Assembly: GCF_003336805.1 (NCBI RefSeq)
Contig: NZ_QFWJ01000005.1
Coordinates: forward strand, 124,001 to 188,000
Direction: 5' to 3'
Source of the DNA: Marinospirillum perlucidum
GTDB taxonomy: Bacteria > Pseudomonadota > Gammaproteobacteria > Pseudomonadales > Halomonadaceae
Length of the DNA: 64,000 nucleotides
In this document: positions 39,721 through 48,374 of the stretch, piece after piece
How the letters are laid out: each line of letters opens with the position of its first letter
How positions within the stretch are numbered: the stretch's first letter is position 1
The notes under the pieces: model-generated
Told to the model about the DNA's origin: nothing
What the model saw: the letters and a program-made list of their open reading frames with translations, nothing else
The model's database searches: none
Position numbers and translations under genes: made by a program

Positions 39721-39823
39721 GATTTTTTGGAGAAAATACCCAGGCTTTTCGTCGGTTTACTTTTCTTTTGTTTTTTCTTTACTGTAAGCTTGCGTGTAAA
39801 AGTTTTCTTTAAAGGCAGGAGCT

Positions 39824-40288
39824 ATGCGGGCAGATTTTATCAACCCCTTTTTGCATGCAATGATGAATGTGTTACGGACGATGGCTAACATGCAACCACA
39901 AGTGGGTAAGCCGGTCGTCAAGGACGATAATATTGCCCGAGGCGTGGTCACGGGGTTTATCGATCTGATGGGCGAACAAACCGCCGGGTCACTGGCTATC
40001 ACCTTTTCCGAACCGGTTGCTCTGGATCTGGTGGAGCGCATGCTGGGCGAGCGTCCCACCAAAATTGATGCCACTGTCCGCGATCTGGTGGGTGAGATGA
40101 CCAACATGGTTTCCGGTGGTGCCAAGAAAATTCTTTCCGAGCAGGGCTATGAGTTTTATCTGTCGCAGCCGGTTACCTTTGTTGGTCAGGGGCATCAGGT
40201 TTTGCACAGTGTTTATGGCCCCAAAATACTGCTGCCTTTCCATGTGGAAAGTGGTGATTTCGTCGTGGAAGTCTGCTTTCGCGAATAG
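39824..40288 (+). CDS. cheX: CheX-like CheY-P phosphatase
   Basis: A 154-residue cytoplasmic protein of the CheC/CheX/FliY phosphatase family, which removes phosphate from CheY and resets the flagellar signal. The helix LVGEMTNMVSGGAKKIL carries the ExxN catalytic pair (Glu and Asn of GEMTN). The N-terminal INPFLHAMMNVLRTM segment and GFIDLMGEQTAGSLAI strand fit CheX. It is a lone gene, not in a che operon. It ends 8 bp from the end of the convergent HDOD gene. AGGAG stands five bases before the ATG. Confidence 0.87.
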   Translation: MRADFINPFLHAMMNVLRTMANMQPQVGKPVVKDDNIARGVVTGFIDLMGEQTAGSLAITFSEPVALDLVERMLGERPTKIDATVRDLVGEMTNMVSGGAKKILSEQGYEFYLSQPVTFVGQGHQVLHSVYGPKILLPFHVESGDFVVEVCFRE

Positions 40289-40296
40289 CCGTCTGT

Positions 40297-41511
40297 TTAC
40301 AGGCCGAAAACCGCTTCAATTTCTTCCACCTGATCCGTTGCATCCTCAACCAGGGTTAAGCTCAACTCTGGTGATAACCCCTGGTGCGTCAGTTTACGAA
40401 ACGCCGGTACTTCATCCATACGCGGGTAGAGGTGCTGGTTGGGTGTGCCGATAAAACTGTGTAGGCGCGCCACCCTGACTAGATCTTCCAAAGTGGCTTC
40501 TGCGGTATCGCTGGTGGCCTGCCAGGTATTCAGGCGAGCAATCAGATCACAGGTTTCTTCATCAAATTCCCAGTAGTGCAGCAGCAGGGCTCCCGCTTGA
40601 GGAAGCAGCTCATCCAGTAGTTTTTCCAGATCGATATCAGCCACGGCCTTAGGATCCAGGTCGATGAACTTGAGGATGGCCAGTTCGCCCAGGTTGTGAA
40701 TCAATCCCAGCAACAGAGCCTGATCCGCGGAAAGGTGGGGGTGATAGAGGGTCAGCAGCTGGGCAATCGCACCCACCTTGACGCCCTGCGCCCAGGTGGA
40801 CTTCATGCGTTGCTTGACCCAGGGGGTTTCGGCCTTGAAGAGTTGGCGCAGGGAAAACAACATCACCAACTGGGAGGTGGTATCCAATCCCAGGCGCATG
40901 ATGGCCTCACTGCTGGTTTTACAGGCCGAGCCTCTACGGTAAAGCGGGGTGTTGGCTGCTGCAACCAGCTTGGCCAGAATGGAGGGATCACGATTGAGCT
41001 GGCGTTCGATGTCACGGATTTCCGGTTCTTCCTGCTGGAGCACCTCACGCACCTTGAGCGCCACGCTGGGCAGGCTGGGCAGGGTAAAATTGCCGTTTTC
41101 CAGGGCATTTTTGAGACGCTTATAGAACTTTAGTGCGACTGGAGAAAGATGAGAGCTTTCCTGTTCCAGGATGGAGCTGCGTACCTGCTGGGTCAGGAGG
41201 TTGCCGCTGATCACCAGCAGTTCACTGGGTTCCTGGCAGGTGACCTCGTAAAGGCTGGGTCTCAGGCGGGCAATACTCATACGCGCTGCTTCGGAATTGG
41301 CCTCTATCTCCTGGGTTTTGCCATCTTCAGCGGTTAACAGCAGGCGTCCCTTGAGTAGAAAAAATTCCAGATCCTTGTCATAACCCCGAGGTAGAAGGGT
41401 TTCTCCAGCCTGGGAGCAACGTTTGATCCTGAGCTTGGGTTTAATCAGAATCAACTGTTCATCGGATAGCTGGGAAAACTGTTCAAAGCTGCGTAAGTCC
41501 TGGAGTTTCAT
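40297..41511 (-). CDS. HDOD-domain protein with an N-terminal cyclic-nucleotide-binding-like domain
   Basis: A 404-residue cytoplasmic signalling protein. The first 120 residues (FEQFSQLSDEQL, GETLLPRGYDKDLEFFLLKG) look like a CRP-type cNMP-binding domain. From about 135 an HDOD domain follows (LPSLPSVALKVREVL, NRDPSILAKLVAAANTPLY, LLGLIHNLGELAI). HDOD proteins lack the full HD metal site and serve in signalling, often of motility or stress. It is convergent with cheX, so the two lie together but do not share a transcript. The ligand is unknown. Confidence 0.85.
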   Translation of the reverse strand: MKLQDLRSFEQFSQLSDEQLILIKPKLRIKRCSQAGETLLPRGYDKDLEFFLLKGRLLLTAEDGKTQEIEANSEAARMSIARLRPSLYEVTCQEPSELLVISGNLLTQQVRSSILEQESSHLSPVALKFYKRLKNALENGNFTLPSLPSVALKVREVLQQEEPEIRDIERQLNRDPSILAKLVAAANTPLYRRGSACKTSSEAIMRLGLDTTSQLVMLFSLRQLFKAETPWVKQRMKSTWAQGVKVGAIAQLLTLYHPHLSADQALLLGLIHNLGELAILKFIDLDPKAVADIDLEKLLDELLPQAGALLLHYWEFDEETCDLIARLNTWQATSDTAEATLEDLVRVARLHSFIGTPNQHLYPRMDEVPAFRKLTHQGLSPELSLTLVEDATDQVEEIEAVFGL

Positions 41512-41648
41512 GACAATATCCGTGTTGACCTCAGTTGATTGCTGTCAAGTTAACACATCCGCTCCGGTGCGGGTAAAGCAACTTGGCTTTTTTAGACTTG
41601 ATTGGTTAGGGTAAGGGTAGACATTCAACCAAGCGAGAGGAAGGTCAC

Positions 41649-42572
41649 ATGCTTTATTTACATATCGAACCCGACCAGCAGCTGTGGCTGGATGCTTTTG
41701 CCAGTGAAGCTCCGGATCTTAAGGTGGTGACTGCCGAGGATAACCCTGATCCTGACAAGGTACGCTGGGTCGCTGCCTGGAATCCCAGTGAGGGTCTTTT
41801 TGGCCGCTTCCCCAACCTTGAGGCAGTGTTTGCTCTGGGGGCAGGCGTGGATGCCTTTGTTCGCCGTGATGATCTTTCCGAAGATGTCCCCCTGATTCGC
41901 TTGCTGGATGCCGGTATGGCAGAACAGATGGTCGAATATATTCTCTGGGCTACGCTGACGGTGCAAAGGGATTTTGATCGCTACCAGCAACTCCAGCAGC
42001 AACAGAAATGGCAGGAGCATACTGCTCGCCTGAAGAAACAGATGCGCCTGGGGATTCTGGGCTTGGGCGCTTTGGGTCAGGAAGTGGCCACACAGCTGGC
42101 TGCTTATGGCTACCCGGTCAGTGGCTGGAAGCGCTCACCGCTGGAGCTGGAGGGTGTGCGGGTCTTCACCGGTGATCAGGGACTTGACGACCTGGTCACC
42201 CAATCTGATGTGCTGATCAGCCTGCTGCCCAATACACCGCAAACGCGCGGTTTGCTCAACGGCGAGCTGCTGAAAAAGCTTCCACAGGGCGCAGCACTGG
42301 TCAATGTGGCGCGCGGCGTTCAGGTCGTGGATGAAGACCTGTTACAACTGCTGGATAGTGGTCACCTGCGTTTTGCTGCTCTGGATGTCTTCCATGAGGA
42401 GCCTCTACCACCCGAACATCCCTTCTGGACGCATCCTGCGATCCGGGTGACGCCCCACATGGCTGCAGCTACCCTGCCGGAACCGGCTGTGGAACAGGTG
42501 GTCGCCAATTTGAAGAAATTGGAGGCAGGTGAAGAGCCGGCTGGCCTGGTGAAAGCTGAAAGTGGCTACTAA
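41649..42572 (+). CDS. ghrA: Glyoxylate/hydroxypyruvate reductase A (D-2-hydroxyacid dehydrogenase family)
   Basis: A 307-residue NAD(P)H-dependent reductase. The Rossmann signature is LGILGLGALGQEVA near residue 135; NVARGVQVVDEDLL and LDVFHEEPLPPEHPFW..VTPHMAA give the catalytic Glu and His. The short N-terminal substrate domain (ALGAGVDAF) matches GhrA rather than GhrB or SerA. It reduces glyoxylate and hydroxypyruvate. Its stop is immediately followed by the end of the convergent smr gene, with no spacer. Confidence 0.9.
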   Translation: MLYLHIEPDQQLWLDAFASEAPDLKVVTAEDNPDPDKVRWVAAWNPSEGLFGRFPNLEAVFALGAGVDAFVRRDDLSEDVPLIRLLDAGMAEQMVEYILWATLTVQRDFDRYQQLQQQQKWQEHTARLKKQMRLGILGLGALGQEVATQLAAYGYPVSGWKRSPLELEGVRVFTGDQGLDDLVTQSDVLISLLPNTPQTRGLLNGELLKKLPQGAALVNVARGVQVVDEDLLQLLDSGHLRFAALDVFHEEPLPPEHPFWTHPAIRVTPHMAAATLPEPAVEQVVANLKKLEAGEEPAGLVKAESGY

Positions 42573-43139
42573 TCAAGCGCTGCTGCGGGTTCGCAGGAGT
42601 ATATAAACAGCACCGGCTCCACCATGAGCGGGCAGGGCTGAAACAAAAGCCAGGACTTCCGGCATTTGTTTCAGCCAGCTGTTGACGTGAGACTTGATGC
42701 TCGGTGTTTCCCCTTCACGATTATAGGCCTTGCCGTGAACCAGCAGCAGGCAACGATAACCACGGGCGCGACCATCGCGAATAAAGCGACTGAGTTCAGT
42801 CCGCGCTGCCTCCACCGTGTAGCCGTGTAGATCCAGGCCTTCCTGCCAGCCCAACCGGCCTTTTTTCAATTGCTGAAAGGTTTTTGCCGGTAGGTCCGGT
42901 ACATGAAAAGCCAGACTGTCGCCCGGATTGACAGCCTGAACCTGACCATCCGACAAGCCATCATTCAACTGACTAGCCGCCTGACTGGCTGCAGCCTGGC
43001 GACGCGCTGCCAGCGTGCTTTTATCAGCCTGTTTGCGAGGCTGGCCGAGATCGGCCTTATCCTGCTTGAGTGGCGTGACCCCTTGCATCAACTCCCGAAA
43101 TAACTCCAGGTCGTCTGGCAGGTCATCTGAAGGACACAC
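42573..43139 (-). CDS. Smr-domain protein (putative endonuclease)
   Basis: A 188-residue protein: a disordered N-terminal half, then a C-terminal Smr domain with LDLHGYTVEAARTEL, LLVHGKAYN and GGAGAVYILLR, the three hallmarks. Stand-alone Smr proteins (SmrA/SmrB type) cut RNA or DNA; SmrB acts on collided ribosomes in E. coli. The start is GTG, seven bases after AAGGAG. The resemblance to SmrA and SmrB is about equal by eye, and SmrB would fit the neighbouring prmB, with which it is often divergent. Its 3' end abuts ghrA. Confidence 0.85.
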   Translation of the reverse strand: MCPSDDLPDDLELFRELMQGVTPLKQDKADLGQPRKQADKSTLAARRQAAASQAASQLNDGLSDGQVQAVNPGDSLAFHVPDLPAKTFQQLKKGRLGWQEGLDLHGYTVEAARTELSRFIRDGRARGYRCLLLVHGKAYNREGETPSIKSHVNSWLKQMPEVLAFVSALPAHGGAGAVYILLRTRSSA

Positions 43140-43244
43140 TTTTTGCTCCTTAACTCGGTGTGCGAGTGAAGTTTTTCAGCCTTCAGGCTGGTGTTTTGAT
43201 AGACTTGGGGCGTTTATTCAGCTGAATCAGGAAATACACCGCTC

Positions 43245-44189
43245 ATGAGCCAGTCAACAACTTCCCTGGTGCAGGAATTACAAACCCTGCGTGACTTTAT
43301 CCGCTGGGCCATGACCAGCTTCAACCGCCATAATCTCTATTATGGCCATGGAACGGACAATGCCTGGGATGAAGCCCTGCATCTGGTCCTCGGGAGCCTG
43401 CACCTGCCCTGGAATACGGATGAGCGGTTGCTGGATGCCCGCCTGACCCAATTGGAGAGGGAAAAGCTGCTGGAGCTGATTCGTCGGCGCTGCGAAGAAC
43501 ACACGCCCCTGCCTTACCTGCTGGGTGAAAGCTGGTTTGCCGGTCTGCCGTTCAAGGTGGACCCGCGCGTTCTGATTCCTCGTTCACCGATAGCTGAATT
43601 GATAGAGAATAACTTTTCTCCCTGGATTAGTGAAGACGAGCCTCCCAAACGTATTCTTGACCTCTGTACCGGCAGCGGCTGCATCGGTATTGCCTGTGCC
43701 TATGCTTTTCCTACCGCCCAGGTCACCCTGAGTGATCTCTCCGAGGATGCCTTGGAGGTCGCCGAAGAAAATATCGCTGCGCATCATCTTCGTGATCGGG
43801 TTTTTACTACCGCTTCAGACCTTTTTGCATCTCTTCAGGGTGAACGCTTTGATTTGATCGTCAGTAACCCGCCTTATGTTGATGCCACGGATTTATCCCT
43901 GATGCCGGATGAATATCGCCAAGAACCCGAGCTGGCGCTGGCAGCCGGAGAGGACGGCCTCGACCTGGCACGGGTTATTCTGGCCGAAGCCCGCCAGCAC
44001 CTGAATCCTGGTGGTGTTCTGGTGGTTGAAGTGGGTAATAGCGAAGAGCATCTGCAGGCACTTTTTCCTCAGGTTCCTTTCCTGTGGGTGGAATTTGAAT
44101 CCCAGGCCCGAGGTGTCTTTGTACTGACTGCCGAACAGTTGGAAGAATTCCAGGATGATTTTACGGCCGCGGCCTCTTTTTCTAGTTAA
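43245..44189 (+). CDS. prmB: Ribosomal protein L3 glutamine N5-methyltransferase
   Basis: A 314-residue SAM-dependent methyltransferase that modifies a glutamine in ribosomal protein L3. The SAM motif I is [14 protein letters not shown] and the catalytic signature is NPPY in [11 protein letters not shown]. The N-terminal domain ([24 protein letters not shown]) is specific to PrmB as opposed to PrmC. aroC lies 19 bp downstream in the same direction, a conserved gammaproteobacterial pair, and the smr gene is divergent. Confidence 0.94.
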   Translation: MSQSTTSLVQELQTLRDFIRWAMTSFNRHNLYYGHGTDNAWDEALHLVLGSLHLPWNTDERLLDARLTQLEREKLLELIRRRCEEHTPLPYLLGESWFAGLPFKVDPRVLIPRSPIAELIENNFSPWISEDEPPKRILDLCTGSGCIGIACAYAFPTAQVTLSDLSEDALEVAEENIAAHHLRDRVFTTASDLFASLQGERFDLIVSNPPYVDATDLSLMPDEYRQEPELALAAGEDGLDLARVILAEARQHLNPGGVLVVEVGNSEEHLQALFPQVPFLWVEFESQARGVFVLTAEQLEEFQDDFTAAASFSS

Positions 44190-44208
44190 TAAGGGTAAAT
44201 AAAAGACT

Positions 44209-45309
44209 ATGTCCGGTAACAGTTTTGGAAAACTCTTTACAGTAACGACCTTTGGTGAGAGCCACGGCGAGGCTTTGGGTGCCATAGTGGATGGTTGTCC
44301 TCCCGGTTTATCCCTGACCGCCGAAGACCTGCAACAGGATCTGGACAGGCGCAAGCCGGGAACCAGTCAATTTACCACCCAGCGTCGGGAAGCCGATCAG
44401 GTCAGGATTCTTTCCGGAATTTTTGAAGGGAAGACCACAGGAACCCCCATCGGTCTTCTCATCGAAAATACCGACCAGCGTTCCAAGGATTACGGCAAGA
44501 TCAAGGATCAGTTCCGCCCGGCACACGCTGACTATACCTACCAGAAAAAATACGGTATTCGTGACTATCGTGGGGGTGGCCGCAGCTCGGCGCGGGAAAC
44601 GGCGATGCGGGTGGCTGCAGGTGCCATTGCCAAAAAATATTTGCTGGAAACCCAGGGGATTCGTATTCGTGGATATCTTTCCCAGCTGGGGCCGATAAAA
44701 GCCGAACAGTTGGTTTGGGAAGAGGTTGAGCAGAATCCCTTCTTTTGTCCTGATCCGGACAAGGTGCCGGAAATGGAAGCCTATATGAAGGCTTTGCGTA
44801 AAGAAGGGGACTCCATAGGTGCCCGTATTCAGGTGGTGGCGGACGGCCTGCCTCCCGGTCTAGGGGAGCCGATTTTCGATCGACTGGATGCTGACCTGGC
44901 GCATGCCATGATGTCGATTAATGCCGTCAAGGGGGTAGAAATAGGCGCAGGCTTTGCTTGTGTAGAGCAGAAGGGTAGCGAGCACCGTGATGAAATTACT
45001 CCGGAAGGCTTTTTAAGTAATCATGCCGGGGGGGTTCTGGGCGGTATCTCCAGTGGTCAGCAGCTGCAGGTGGGTTTGGCACTCAAGCCGACTTCCAGTC
45101 TGCACCTGCCGGGACGCAGTGTGGATATTCATGGTGAAGCCTGCGAGGTGGTTACTACGGGGCGTCACGATCCTTGCGTGGGCATCCGGGCTACACCGAT
45201 TGCCGAGGCCATGCTGGCCCTGGTAGTGATGGATCATTTGCTGCGCCACCGTGGCCAAAATGCCGAGGTCTCCAGCCAGACTCCAACCCTGCCTGCTGGC
45301 AAGAATTGA
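44209..45309 (+). CDS. aroC: Chorismate synthase
   Basis: A 366-residue FMN-dependent enzyme that makes chorismate from EPSP, the last shared step of aromatic amino acid synthesis. The family signatures are [18 protein letters not shown], then [18 protein letters not shown] and [12 protein letters not shown], and the C-terminal [17 protein letters not shown]. Length matches. It probably shares a transcript with prmB. A strong hairpin follows the stop codon. Confidence 0.97.
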   Translation: MSGNSFGKLFTVTTFGESHGEALGAIVDGCPPGLSLTAEDLQQDLDRRKPGTSQFTTQRREADQVRILSGIFEGKTTGTPIGLLIENTDQRSKDYGKIKDQFRPAHADYTYQKKYGIRDYRGGGRSSARETAMRVAAGAIAKKYLLETQGIRIRGYLSQLGPIKAEQLVWEEVEQNPFFCPDPDKVPEMEAYMKALRKEGDSIGARIQVVADGLPPGLGEPIFDRLDADLAHAMMSINAVKGVEIGAGFACVEQKGSEHRDEITPEGFLSNHAGGVLGGISSGQQLQVGLALKPTSSLHLPGRSVDIHGEACEVVTTGRHDPCVGIRATPIAEAMLALVVMDHLLRHRGQNAEVSSQTPTLPAGKN

Positions 45310-45318
45310 TTTTTTTTT

Positions 45319-45350
45319 GCGGCTTTCCTGGCGATTCTCGGGAAAGCCGC
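45319..45350. other. Strong hairpin after aroC
   Basis: GCGGCTTTCC (45319-45328) pairs with GGAAAGCCGC (45341-45350), loop 12 nt. The T-run (45310-45318) is on the 5' side and no U-run follows, so it is not a classical intrinsic terminator in either direction. It may protect the aroC message or cause weak termination. Confidence 0.55.
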
Positions 45351-45509
45351 TAACCTTCCTAGTAATATTTCCTGTTTTAGCGTCTCTTTTTATGGTTTTA
45401 TTTTTTTTATAACAAAATCGCGCATTTGGCTACATTTCGCAGTTGCGTTATTGGCCTTAGGGTCGTTAAAGTAATTCCTAGACACTTCACGAACCACTAA
45501 GAGGTAGGT

Positions 45510-45764
45510 GTGAAAGTCAATATTGAATTGGATATGACCCCTGAAGAGTTCCGTAAAGCCATGGGCCTGCCAGATGTGCAGCCTTTCCAGGAAGAACTCA
45601 TGAACAAAATCAGGGAACAAATGGAAGCCGGAGTAGAAGGCTACGATCCCCTTTCCCTTTTCTCGCCTTTTATTTCCCAAGGCTTTGATTCTGTAAGCAG
45701 TTACCAAAAGATGATGATGGACCTGATGTCCAGTTATGGCCAGTCTTCCTCGGGAGACAAATAA
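45510..45764 (+). CDS. Small PHA-cluster protein resembling DUF6489
   Basis: An 84-residue protein without export signal. The N-terminus, with IELDMTPEEFRKAMGLPDVQ, matches the pattern of DUF6489-type small proteins; the C-terminal part is Met/Ser-rich and amphipathic (SSYQKMMMDLMSSYG). The GTG start follows AAGAGGTAGGT. It is the first gene of a run with phaP and phaC, so a role at the PHA granule surface is inferred from context only. Confidence 0.68.
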   Translation: MKVNIELDMTPEEFRKAMGLPDVQPFQEELMNKIREQMEAGVEGYDPLSLFSPFISQGFDSVSSYQKMMMDLMSSYGQSSSGDK

Positions 45765-45910
45765 ATTTTTTCGGCTATCATTGAATTGTCATTCAGGACG
45801 AGTAGATTAATAATAATTAAAAACAGATGTACGGAGGTTAAGGCTTTTCAGGTCTTCCTCCCAACTGATTTGGGTAGTCCCCTTAACCAGAAACAACGGA
45901 GTCACGAACC

Positions 45911-46345
45911 ATGATGCAAGATAAAGCAATGCAAGACAAAATGATGAATGCTTTTGCCGAGCAAACTAAAAACATGTACAACCCCATGCGTAAAATTAAT
46001 TCGCTGCTGGTTGAAAACATGGAAAAAATGACAGATTTCCAGCTGGAAGCCCTTAAGGCTTACAGCCACATGGGTCTGTCCCAGATGAAATCAGCGACTG
46101 AAGTCAAGGATGCCGATGGCGTTCGCGATTACAGCGCTTCTCAAGCTGAAATGATGAGCACGCTGAGCAAGAAAATTCTGGAAGATGCCAAAACCATGGC
46201 CGACATGAGCATGGAATTCAAATCCGAAGTTGAAAAGATTCTGGAAGAGTCTCGCGCTCAGGCGTTCAACAAGGCCGCAGAAGAAACCAAGTCTACAGCC
46301 TCCAAGTCGACTGCTTCCAAACCGGCTTCTGGTGGCTCTAAATAA
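45911..46345 (+). CDS. phaP: Phasin (PHA granule-associated protein)
   Basis: A 144-residue amphipathic protein that coats polyhydroxyalkanoate granules. It has the phasin layout: AFAEQTKNMYNPMRKINSLL, VENMEKMTDFQLEALKAY, then a long helix and a Ser/Thr/Lys/Ala tail (about 125-144) typical of PhaP linkers. It precedes phaC, with a terminator between them. The ribosome site CGGAG is 11 bases from the ATG. No phaR repressor gene or phaAB is in the window. Confidence 0.88.
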   Translation: MMQDKAMQDKMMNAFAEQTKNMYNPMRKINSLLVENMEKMTDFQLEALKAYSHMGLSQMKSATEVKDADGVRDYSASQAEMMSTLSKKILEDAKTMADMSMEFKSEVEKILEESRAQAFNKAAEETKSTASKSTASKPASGGSK

Positions 46346-46377
46346 GGTTGATACTTATTAGTAGCCAGTCGGTCAAA

Positions 46378-46399
46378 GGGGCTTTCGAGCCCCTTTTTT
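46378..46399 (+). terminator. Intrinsic terminator between phaP and phaC
   Basis: GGGGCT (46378-46383), loop TTCG, AGCCCC (46388-46393), six T residues. It sits 25 bp before the phaC ATG, so phaC is either read through at a lower level or has a hidden promoter. This would give far more phasin than synthase. Confidence 0.85.
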
Positions 46400-46424
46400 G
46401 TCTGTGCCAACCAGGAGATTTTTG

Positions 46425-48284
46425 ATGACCGAGCAAGCCAAAGATCAGCAACAGGATTTTTACGATCCGGCTGAGATGTTTGAATGGATCACCAAGGCCA
46501 ATGAGCGCTATCAGTCCGTCATTGAGCAAATCATGAATCGCAGTGAAAATGGAATGAGCGATTCCTCGGCTTCGGTTTTTGCCGACATGGGCGATAATTT
46601 TCAGAAGCTGGGCGAACAGCTGGCGCAAAATCCCATGGTGCTTTTTGATGAACAGATGAGCCTGATGCAGGGTCAAATGCAGCTCTGGCAAAACATGGCC
46701 AGAGAATTGCTGGGGGAAGATGACGTTGAAGCCGTCATTGAGCCTGCCAAGGATGACCGGCGATTCAATGATCCTGAATGGACCGATAACCTGATTTTCA
46801 ATTTTATCAAGCAGTCCTACCTGCTATACGCACGCTGCATCCTCAATATTGTGCACGGGGTAGAAGGGCTGAATGATGAGGTGCGTCAGCAGCTGGATTT
46901 TTATGCACGCCAGTATGTCAGTGCTCTTTCACCTTCCAACTCCATCCTCACTAACCCTGAAGTCATGCGTCGAACCCTGGCCACCCGGGGTCAGAATCTT
47001 CTGCGTGGTATGGAACAGTTGACGCAGGATCTGAAGGAGAGTGCTGAAGGTCTGAATGTCACCATGACTGACAAGGCGGCCTTTAAACTGGGTGAGAACG
47101 TAGCGACGACGCCTGGTAAGGTGATCTTCCAAAACCGTCTGATCCAGGTCATTCAGTACAACCCGACCACGGAAAAGCAATTCAAGACCCCCTTGTTGGT
47201 GGTCCCGCCCTGGATCAATAAATACTACATTCTTGACCTGCGCGAGAAGAATTCCCTGGTGAAGTGGCTGACCGATCAGGGGCATAGTGTTTTTATTATT
47301 TCCTGGGCCAACCCGGGTCCCAGCATGCGCGATTACAGCTGGACCGACTATATGAAAGAAGGGCCTCTGGCCGCCATGGATGTCGTCAAGGAGCAGACCG
47401 GAGAGCCGGATGTTAATCTGCTGTCCTACTGCATCGGTGGCACCCTGACCGCGTCTACACTGGCTTACCTGACAGCCAAGCGTCAGCAAAAGCGCGTTAA
47501 GTCGGTCACCTACATGGCCACACTTCAGGATTTCTCCGATCCAGGGGAAATCAGTGTATTTATCAATGAGCTGAGCCTGAAAGGGATTGAAAAACAGCTG
47601 GACCGGACCGGGTATCTGGATGGTCGTGCCATGGCCTTCAGCTTTAACCTCTTGAGAGAAAATGATCTCTTCTGGTCTTTCTTTATCAATAATTACCTGA
47701 AGGGTGAGCGCCCCTCGGCCTTTGATCTGCTTTACTGGAATACTGATGGCACCAACATGCCAGCGGCCATGCACAAGTTCTATCTGCGTAATATGTACCA
47801 GAAGAACAAACTGATTGAGCCGGGTGGCATCGAGCTGGATGGTGTGAAAATTGATCTGAGCAAGATCAAAACGCCAGCCTTCTTTGTATCCACCATTCAG
47901 GATCATATTGCCCAGTGGAAATCCACCTATAAGGGTGCTTTGGTACATTCTGGACCGGTCAAGTTCGTGCTTTCCGGTTCCGGTCACATTGCCGGGATTG
48001 TTAATCCACCAGCCAAGAACAAATACGGCTATTGGACCAATGACAAGCTGGCACCGACACCGGAAGCCTGGTTTGCAGGTGCAGAAAAGAATGAAGGCTC
48101 CTGGTGGCCTCTGTGGCAGGAGTGGATGGAAGAAAACAAGTATGCCGACCCTGCAGCCCAGGTGGCAGCCCGCAAGCCCGAAGAAGGCAAGCTGGATGTC
48201 ATTGAAGCTGCTCCCGGCAGCTATGTGAAGGTGAAGATTCCGGATGTGCTCAAGGCTGAGTTGTTGCCGGAAAGAAGTCAGTAA
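46425..48284 (+). CDS. phaC: Class I poly(3-hydroxyalkanoate) synthase
   Basis: A 619-residue polymerase of short-chain hydroxyacyl-CoA into PHA. The catalytic triad is C336 in LSYCIGGTLT, D493 in STIQDHIAQW and H521 in SGSGHIAG. The lipase-like box is S-Y-C-I-G-G, where most class I synthases have G-Y-C-x-G-G. The N-terminal domain (about 1-190) is usual for class I; a lone PhaC without PhaE fits. ATG 46425 follows CCAGGAG; a longer frame lies in the terminator. Confidence 0.95.
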   Translation: MTEQAKDQQQDFYDPAEMFEWITKANERYQSVIEQIMNRSENGMSDSSASVFADMGDNFQKLGEQLAQNPMVLFDEQMSLMQGQMQLWQNMARELLGEDDVEAVIEPAKDDRRFNDPEWTDNLIFNFIKQSYLLYARCILNIVHGVEGLNDEVRQQLDFYARQYVSALSPSNSILTNPEVMRRTLATRGQNLLRGMEQLTQDLKESAEGLNVTMTDKAAFKLGENVATTPGKVIFQNRLIQVIQYNPTTEKQFKTPLLVVPPWINKYYILDLREKNSLVKWLTDQGHSVFIISWANPGPSMRDYSWTDYMKEGPLAAMDVVKEQTGEPDVNLLSYCIGGTLTASTLAYLTAKRQQKRVKSVTYMATLQDFSDPGEISVFINELSLKGIEKQLDRTGYLDGRAMAFSFNLLRENDLFWSFFINNYLKGERPSAFDLLYWNTDGTNMPAAMHKFYLRNMYQKNKLIEPGGIELDGVKIDLSKIKTPAFFVSTIQDHIAQWKSTYKGALVHSGPVKFVLSGSGHIAGIVNPPAKNKYGYWTNDKLAPTPEAWFAGAEKNEGSWWPLWQEWMEENKYADPAAQVAARKPEEGKLDVIEAAPGSYVKVKIPDVLKAELLPERSQ

Positions 48285-48305
48285 CCTTTTCCATCGCCGT
48301 AAAAA

Positions 48306-48327
48306 AACCCGCCAGTTCTGGCGGGTT
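48306..48327. terminator. Bidirectional terminator between phaC and rne
   Basis: An A run, ACCCGCCAG, a short loop, CTGGCGGGT, TTTTCTTTT. It ends phaC transcription and, with the A run, also serves rne on the opposite strand. Confidence 0.85.
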
Positions 48328-48374
48328 TTCTTTTGGCGGCCCTGAAAAAGATCAGGGCCTAAGACTCAAGGCGT

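Noticed and set aside
45310-45350. Intrinsic terminator after aroC
   Set aside because: The T-run is 5' of the stem, and neither strand has U residues after it.
46929-47987. 352-codon open frame antisense to phaC
   Set aside because: Shadow of the complete synthase gene, without family features.
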